Assembly (NCBI RefSeq): GCF_001552555.1
Contig: NZ_BCRK01000041.1
Location: 1-38,339, forward strand
Length of the DNA stretch: 38,339 nt
Reading direction: 5' to 3'
From: Nocardiopsis trehalosi NBRC 14201
GTDB lineage: Bacteria > Actinomycetota > Actinomycetes > Streptosporangiales > Streptosporangiaceae
Part shown: one piece after another, positions 32,502 to 38,339 of the stretch
How the letters are laid out: the number at the start of each line of letters is the position of its first letter
How positions within the stretch are numbered: the first letter of the stretch is position 1
Made by a program: the position numbers and the translations under genes
Notes under the pieces: generated by a model
What the model saw: only the letters and a program-made list of their open reading frames with translations
Database searches by the model: none
Told to the model about the DNA's origin: nothing

Positions 32502-33542
32502 TCAGTGGTCGCGGCGGGTGGCGAGCCGGGCGAGGCCGCCGAGTTCGGCCTCGGGGCCGGGCGGCGGGCCGGCCGCCCGCAGCTCCGCCAGGGCGTCGGC
32601 GAGCAGCAGGTCGGCCTGGGTCTCGGCCCAGGCCCGGCCGCCGGCGAGTTCGACCAGTTCGGCGGCGCGCGCGGGTTCGCCGCCGGTCAGCTCGGTACCG
32701 GACCGGTACAGCTCGGCGAGTTCGCGGGCCGGCGGGGTGCCGGCCGCGAGGGCGGCGGCGACCGGGAGGGACTTCTTCCGGTTGCGCAGGTCGGAGTGGA
32801 CGGGCTTGCCGGTGGCCGCGGGGTCGCCCCAGATGCCGAGCAGGTCGTCGGCGATCTGGAAGGCGAGGCCCAGGCGCTCGCCGAACGCCCGCAGGTGCGC
32901 CACCTGTGCGGCGTCGCCGCCGCCGAAGGACGCGCCGAGGGCGCACGCGCAGCCGAGCAGGGCGCCGGTCTTGGCCTCGGCCATGCGGCGGCACTCGGCC
33001 ATGCCGACCTCGGCGCGGTCCTCGAACGCGATGTCGGCGCTCTGGCCGTCGACCAGTCGCTGCACGGCCTCGCTGAGGCGGCGGGCGCCGTCGTGGGCGG
33101 CCGGGTGGCCGCTGGCGGCGACGACGTCGAAGGCGAGGGCGAGGAGGGCGTCGCCGACGAGGATGGCGCCGCCCACGCCGAACACGCTCCAGGCCGTGGG
33201 GCGGTGCCGGCGGGTGGTGTCGCCGTCCATCACGTCGTCGTGCAGCAGGGAGAAGTTGTGGACGAGTTCGACGGCGACGGCGGCCGGGACCGCGCGCTCG
33301 GCGGTGCCGCCGACGGCCTCGGCGGCCAGCAGCGCCAGGGCGGGCCGGATGGCCTTGCCGGCGTCGGCGCGGGCGGGGGCGCCGTGCTCGTCGCGCCAGC
33401 CGAAGTGGTAGGCGGCGATGCGCCGGGAGGATTCGGGCAGCGTGTCGACGGCGGCCCGCAGCGCGGGGTCGACCGCGCCGCGCGCGTCGGCCAGCACCTC
33501 CCGCGCCGACCGCCCTCCGGTCATCTCCTCGGTGGTCGCCAT
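32502..33542 (-). CDS. Polyprenyl diphosphate synthase, Family 2 encapsulin cargo type
   Basis: This is a 346-residue all-helical trans-prenyl diphosphate synthase starting at ATG 33542-33540. It has KAIRPAL (K63, R66), the first Asp-rich motif D102-D103-V-M-D106 in [29 protein letters not shown], and the second motif [13 protein letters not shown] (D232, D233). F97, five residues before the first motif, and the lack of a two-residue insertion suggest a geranylgeranyl (C20) product. It lies 25 bp after the second shell gene, and the known association of such synthases with Family 2B encapsulins supports it as cargo. The first 12-20 residues ([15 protein letters not shown]) are polar and could carry the loading signal. 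The N-terminus is shorter than in many described cargos. Confidence 0.9.
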   Translation of the reverse strand: MATTEEMTGGRSAREVLADARGAVDPALRAAVDTLPESSRRIAAYHFGWRDEHGAPARADAGKAIRPALALLAAEAVGGTAERAVPAAVAVELVHNFSLLHDDVMDGDTTRRHRPTAWSVFGVGGAILVGDALLALAFDVVAASGHPAAHDGARRLSEAVQRLVDGQSADIAFEDRAEVGMAECRRMAEAKTGALLGCACALGASFGGGDAAQVAHLRAFGERLGLAFQIADDLLGIWGDPAATGKPVHSDLRNRKKSLPVAAALAAGTPPARELAELYRSGTELTGGEPARAAELVELAGGRAWAETQADLLLADALAELRAAGPPPGPEAELGGLARLATRRDH

Positions 33543-33567
33543 GCGGCGGGCCCCTTTCGTTGGTGGT

Positions 33568-34953
33568 TCACCGGCCGGTCTGCACGTCCTCCAGCACCCC
33601 GAGGGCGTCGGGGACGAGCACGGCCGCGGAGAAGTAGGTACTGACGAGGTAGGTGAGGATCGCCTTCTCGTTGATTCCCATGTAGCGGACCGCCAGACCC
33701 GGCTGGTGCTCGTCGGGCAGCGCGCCGGGGCGCAGCCCGACGACGCCGGAGTCGTCCTCGCCGGTGCGCATGGCGATGATCGAGGTGGCGCCGGTGCGGC
33801 TGACGGGGATCTTGTCGCACGGCAGCAGGGGGACGCCGCGCCAGGTGCCGGCGGGCCGCCCCTCGACCTGGGTGATCGGCGGGTACAGCCCCCGGCGCGT
33901 GCACTCGCGGCCGAACGCGGCGATGGCGCGCGGATGCGCGAGCAGGTAGCGGGTGGAGCGGCGCCGGGAGATGAGGTCGTCCAGGTCGTCGGGCGTGGGC
34001 GGCCCGGTGCGGGCGGGCAGGCGCTGCTCGGGCGCCGCGTTGTGCAGCAGGCCGAAGCCGGGGTCGTTGACGATCCGGTGCTCCTGGCGTTCGAGGAGCG
34101 CGTCGACGGTGAGCCGCAGCTGCTGCTCGACCTGGTCCATCGGCTGGTTGTACAGGTCGGCGACCCGGGTGTGGACGCGCAGCACGGTCTGGGCGATGCT
34201 CAGCTGGTACTCGCGCGGCCGGAGCTCGTAGTCGGCGAAGGTGCCCGGCAGCGCGGGTTCGCCGGTGTGCCCGGAGGCGAGGGCGATGTCGGCCTCGCCG
34301 CGCCGGTTGCGCGGCGGCCCGGCGTGGTCGGCGCCGCGCTCCAGGTGCTCGCGCAGGGCGGGCGCGGAGTCGAGCACGGCGCGGAGGTCGGCGGCGGTCG
34401 CCACGAGCACGGTGCAGGCGGTGCGCGCGGTGGCGGTGAACGCGTGGGTGCCGCCGGTGAGGACGGCGGCGCCGAAGTGGTCGCCGTGGCCCAGCACCCG
34501 CAGCAGGACCGGGTCGCCGTAGTCGCCGGGGGCGGTGGCCGCGATGTGGCCGTGGGCGACGAGCACGACCCGGTCGGCGGGTTCGCCGGCGCGGGCCAGG
34601 ACGTCGCCCGCCGCGTACTCGTGCCGCTCGAACCGGTCGGCCAGGGCGGCGAGGACGTCGGGGTCGTCGAACCCGCGCAGGGGGTGGAGCTCGCCCAGCT
34701 CCGGGGGGACGACCCGCAGTTCGGGTCCGCTGCTGACGAAGCTGACGCGGCCGTCGCCGACGGCGTAGGCGAGCCGCCGGTTGACCCGGTAGGTGCCGGC
34801 GTCGACGCGCACCCACGGCAGGACGCGCAGCAGCCACCGGGGGGTGGTGCCGCGCGCCTGGGGCACGGTCTTGGTGGTGGACGCCAGGTTGCGCGCCGCC
34901 TCCGTGGCGAGGGTGAGGCGGTCGTGCGCGCCGCCGGTGTCGGGCTGGGTCAC
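33568..34953 (-). CDS. Family 2B encapsulin shell protein (copy 2)
   Basis: This is a 461-residue protein starting at GTG 34953-34951 behind CAGGAG. The N-terminal arm (residues 1-90; [25 protein letters not shown]-type strand) and the region 215-461 form an HK97-like phage capsid fold ([66 protein letters not shown]). A cyclic-nucleotide-binding-like domain is inserted at about 92-205 ([20 protein letters not shown]). Its phosphate-binding cassette, [20 protein letters not shown], lacks the usual Glu and Arg, so cyclic-nucleotide binding is doubtful. Family 2B shells assemble into about 25-nm icosahedral cages around a cargo enzyme. It resembles the other shell gene throughout but differs most in the inserted domain. 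Confidence 0.92.
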   Translation of the reverse strand: MTQPDTGGAHDRLTLATEAARNLASTTKTVPQARGTTPRWLLRVLPWVRVDAGTYRVNRRLAYAVGDGRVSFVSSGPELRVVPPELGELHPLRGFDDPDVLAALADRFERHEYAAGDVLARAGEPADRVVLVAHGHIAATAPGDYGDPVLLRVLGHGDHFGAAVLTGGTHAFTATARTACTVLVATAADLRAVLDSAPALREHLERGADHAGPPRNRRGEADIALASGHTGEPALPGTFADYELRPREYQLSIAQTVLRVHTRVADLYNQPMDQVEQQLRLTVDALLERQEHRIVNDPGFGLLHNAAPEQRLPARTGPPTPDDLDDLISRRRSTRYLLAHPRAIAAFGRECTRRGLYPPITQVEGRPAGTWRGVPLLPCDKIPVSRTGATSIIAMRTGEDDSGVVGLRPGALPDEHQPGLAVRYMGINEKAILTYLVSTYFSAAVLVPDALGVLEDVQTGR

Positions 34954-34996
34954 GGTCGTGCTCCTGCGGGTCGCTGGGACGGGTTCGGGGGTGCGG

Positions 34997-35033
34997 GCCC
35001 CGGTCCCCGGCGCTGGCCGCCGGGGACCGGGGC
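34997..35033 (-). terminator. 15-bp hairpin between the two shell genes
   Basis: Arms 34997-35011 and 35019-35033 pair perfectly with a 7-nt loop, 20 nt past the stop of the first shell gene (35053) and 44 nt before the next start. There is no T-run. It could be a partial terminator or an mRNA-stabilising stem that sets the ratio of the two shell proteins. Confidence 0.6.
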
Positions 35034-35052
35034 GGGACGGCGCGGGGTGCGG

Positions 35053-36453
<1,401 letters not shown>

Positions 36454-37093
36454 GATGTACACCACCCATCTTCGTCAAACCCGTCAACCCGGAAAACAGC
36501 GGAACACCTGGGGACAGCACCGCGCGGGGAACGCGCGGAGACGAACGCCGGCACCGCCGCGCGTCACGCGGGTGGAGGCGGGGGAGGTCACGGTTCCGGG
36601 GTCGGCCCCGGATGGCATCCGGAATCTCGGTATTCCGGGGAGCCGCGGAACCGGAAGGACCGCGGAACCGTTTCCCCCCGCCCTTCCGCATTCGGCGCAG
36701 CCGTCGGGATCGCCGCCGAGCACGTCTTTCGCGCGTTGCCGCCGATCGAGGCCGACTTTACCCGGCACCCCCGGGCACATGTGGAGAGACGAACTATTTT
36801 CACCAGGGAATCCCGCGTCACACGCATAGCCGGGAATTCGGTCGGAGTAAATCCTCCGGGACCTCCACCCACCTTGCGTGCGTTACCTGCGGCAACGGAT
36901 ATCGCGGGCGCTTTTCGGCCAAGTTCGCACGTGCGTACATGACAAATGCCCTTCGTACACCACCCGGCGTCGACCGCCGCACGGAACGGTTTGCGGACAC
37001 GCCCGGAAATCAGGAACGGAACGGCGAAAACCGACCTACCGCACCTTTCCCCGAATCATGGAATAAACCAGCAAAGCCGTCGATAACGCGATA
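36454..37093. other. 640-bp non-coding region upstream of the encapsulin operon
   Basis: No convincing gene is seen: all open frames are short, Arg-rich and without ribosome-binding sites. Base composition from about 36780 to 37090 is clearly more AT-rich than the flanking genes, as expected of a control region. It should hold the promoter of the shell genes and the end of the histidine kinase transcript. A tandem CGTCAA repeat (36473-36478 and 36482-36487) lies about 20-35 bp before the chosen start. A direct repeat CCGCGGAACCG occurs at 36643-36653 and 36660-36670. Confidence 0.6.
36608..36638. promoter_or_regulatory. Two overlapping inverted repeats upstream of the shell genes
   Basis: CCGGATG-G-CATCCGG (36608-36622) and CCGGAAT-ctcggt-ATTCCGG (36619-36638) share the central CCGG. 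Nested dyads about 155-185 bp upstream of the first shell gene are candidates for a regulator site or a folded leader. Confidence 0.4.
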
Positions 37094-38257
37094 TCAGAGG
37101 CGGGTGTCGCCGGCACCGGGGGCCAGCGGCAGCCGGGCCGAGACCGCGAACCCGCCGCCGGGGCGCGGGCCCGCCGTCAGCTCCCCGCCGTGCATCGCCA
37201 CCCGCTCGCGCATCCCGATGAGCCCGTGCCCGGCCCCGGAGGCGGCGCGACCGCCGGGGCCGTCGTCGGCCACCTCGACCCGCACCGCCGCGCCGTCGGC
37301 CGCGACCCGCACCCGGCAGCGGGCCGGGGCCGCGTGCCGCACGACGTTGGTCACGGCCTCCTGCACGATCCGGTACACCGACCGCTCCAGCGCCGGGGGC
37401 AGCTCCCCCGCCCCGCCCGCGTCCACCTCGACCCGCACCCCGGCCGCCGCGGCGCGGTCGGCCAGCGCCGCCAGCCCGGACAGACCCGGCGCCGGGGCCA
37501 GCGGCTCGTCGGCGCCCTGGGCGCGCAGCACGCCGAGCATGTGCCGCATCTCGCCCAGCGCCTCGCGGCTCGTCCCCATGATGACCCGCAGCGCGTCGCG
37601 GACCTCCTCGGGCCGCTCGTCGGCCACGTGGTCGGCCACGGCGGCCTTGACCCCGATGACGCTCAGCGTGTGCGACACGACGTCGTGCAGCTCGCGGGCG
37701 ATGCGCAGCCGCTCCTCGGCGGCGGCGCGCTCGGCGACCTGCCGGGCCGCCCGCGCGGCGTACGCCCGCCGCTCGCGCACCGCCCGGCCCACGGTCCACG
37801 CCCCGCTGAGCAGCGTGCACCCGATGACGGCCCGCGCCGTGGCCTCCGGATCGCCGCCGACCGGACCGGAGAGCAGGCCGCCCACCAGGCCCACCACGCT
37901 GAGCACGCCGATGGCCAGGGTCGGCTCCCAGCGGCGGCGCGGGACGGTCAGCGCCACCGTGTACAGCGCGTAGGCGGCCGCGGCGAACGGCTCGGCCACC
38001 GCACCGGTGAGCGCCGCCGCCGCGGTGGCGGCGGCGCACACCGCGAACACCGGGACCGGCCGGCGCCGCCGGGCCGCGACCGGCAGGCCGATGGCGGCCG
38101 CGGCGGGGACGGCCGCCCATAGCGGGGCGTGGCCGGGGTCGGTCACCGTGTCGAGCAGGAGTAGCAGGGTGTAGGCCACCGCGACGGCGGCGTCCAGGCC
38201 CAGCAGCTCGCGGGGGCCCAGCCGCCGGAACAGGGGCGGCGCGTCCGGGTCGTCCAC
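37094..38257 (-). CDS. NarL/DesK-type two-component sensor histidine kinase
   Basis: This is a 387-residue protein starting at GTG 38257-38255. Four to five membrane spans occupy about residues 20-155. A coiled linker (RERRAYAARAARQVAERAAA) leads to the HisKA_3 dimerisation helix with phospho-acceptor H191 (RIARELHDVVSHTLSVIGVK). The ATPase domain shows the N-box VTNVVRHA, VADDGPGG and GHGLIGMRERV. It autophosphorylates and passes phosphate to a LuxR-type response regulator. That partner is usually adjacent, but none is present downstream. It may lie upstream, outside the window. No ligand-binding sensor domain is visible, so the signal is probably sensed in the membrane. Confidence 0.93.
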   Translation of the reverse strand: MDDPDAPPLFRRLGPRELLGLDAAVAVAYTLLLLLDTVTDPGHAPLWAAVPAAAAIGLPVAARRRRPVPVFAVCAAATAAAALTGAVAEPFAAAAYALYTVALTVPRRRWEPTLAIGVLSVVGLVGGLLSGPVGGDPEATARAVIGCTLLSGAWTVGRAVRERRAYAARAARQVAERAAAEERLRIARELHDVVSHTLSVIGVKAAVADHVADERPEEVRDALRVIMGTSREALGEMRHMLGVLRAQGADEPLAPAPGLSGLAALADRAAAAGVRVEVDAGGAGELPPALERSVYRIVQEAVTNVVRHAAPARCRVRVAADGAAVRVEVADDGPGGRAASGAGHGLIGMRERVAMHGGELTAGPRPGGGFAVSARLPLAPGAGDTRL

Positions 38258-38280
38258 GGACCGACGGTACCCGGGCCGGG

Positions 38281-38302
38281 CGCCGGGCGCCTCCGCCCGG
38301 CG
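38281..38302 (-). terminator. 8-bp hairpin, possible end of an upstream gene
   Basis: CGCCGGGC (38281-38288) pairs with GCCCGGCG (38295-38302). On the minus strand it comes 4 nt after a TGA at 38309-38307 that closes a frame open to the window edge (…GGAAARPTRG). This hints at a gene that ends there. Confidence 0.35.
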
Positions 38303-38339
38303 GCCGTCATCCCCGGGTCGGACGCGCCGCCGCGCCCCC

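Noticed and set aside
36600-37090. Small genes in the long gap before the encapsulin operon
   Set aside because: The open frames found are 60-100 codons, Arg/Pro-rich, with no ribosome-binding site or recognisable domain.
38307-38339. C-terminal fragment of a gene entering from the right edge (minus strand, ending GGAAARPTRG)
   Set aside because: Only ten codons are visible. The downstream hairpin is suggestive, but this is too little for a CDS call.

Overview
The window is about 38 kb of very GC-rich actinomycete DNA. Codon third positions are almost all G or C, GTG starts are common, and several GTGA/ATGA gene overlaps occur. It carries an actinobacterial rnpB beside the RNase H/phosphatase, zinc-ribbon and NIF3 gene trio, a DUF397/DUF5753 regulator pair, a DUF1206 protein and Family 2B encapsulins. 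Together these point to the Nocardiopsis/Streptomonospora/Streptomyces side of Actinomycetota. The genus is an inference, and Nocardiopsaceae is my best guess.

Positions 1-7.8 kb are housekeeping. They hold the tail of a probable beta-carbonic anhydrase, a 45-aa membrane protein, rnpB, the RNase H/phosphatase fusion, a zinc-ribbon coiled-coil protein, a NIF3 protein, a PanE-type reductase, a LURP-one protein, a membrane protein, endonuclease IV and a DUF7144 membrane protein. Positions 8-21 kb are mixed. They hold a GAP-family membrane protein, the DUF397/DUF5753 pair, a strictosidine-synthase-like beta-propeller, small hypotheticals, a P-loop kinase-like protein, a 39-aa membrane protein, a bacterial archaeo-eukaryotic release factor (baeRF) homologue with a translationally coupled partner, DUF1206, Tex, DUF2157 and a fatty-acid desaturase.

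Positions 21.2-25.9 kb form a catabolic operon on the minus strand: DeoR regulator, GntP permease, four-carbon acid sugar kinase and PdxA2-type dehydrogenase. This would be enough to take up D-threonate (or a close relative), phosphorylate it and oxidise it to DHAP plus CO2. A 13-bp inverted repeat sits in front of the regulator gene. An alcohol dehydrogenase and a secreted GH3 glycosidase follow at 26.1-29.3 kb.

The most interesting region is 29.4-36.5 kb, also on the minus strand. Two different Family 2B encapsulin shell proteins, each with an inserted cyclic-nucleotide-binding-like domain, are followed at short spacing by a polyprenyl diphosphate synthase of the encapsulin-cargo type, an IspH with a roughly 113-residue N-terminal extension, and a short-linker Dxs. 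The first and last enzymes of the MEP pathway, a chain-elongating prenyltransferase and a two-component protein shell are thus in one apparent transcription unit, which suggests a dedicated isoprenoid-producing compartment. A 15-bp hairpin between the two shell genes may set their ratio. Upstream lies a 640-bp non-coding, relatively AT-rich region with overlapping inverted repeats, then a NarL-type histidine kinase.
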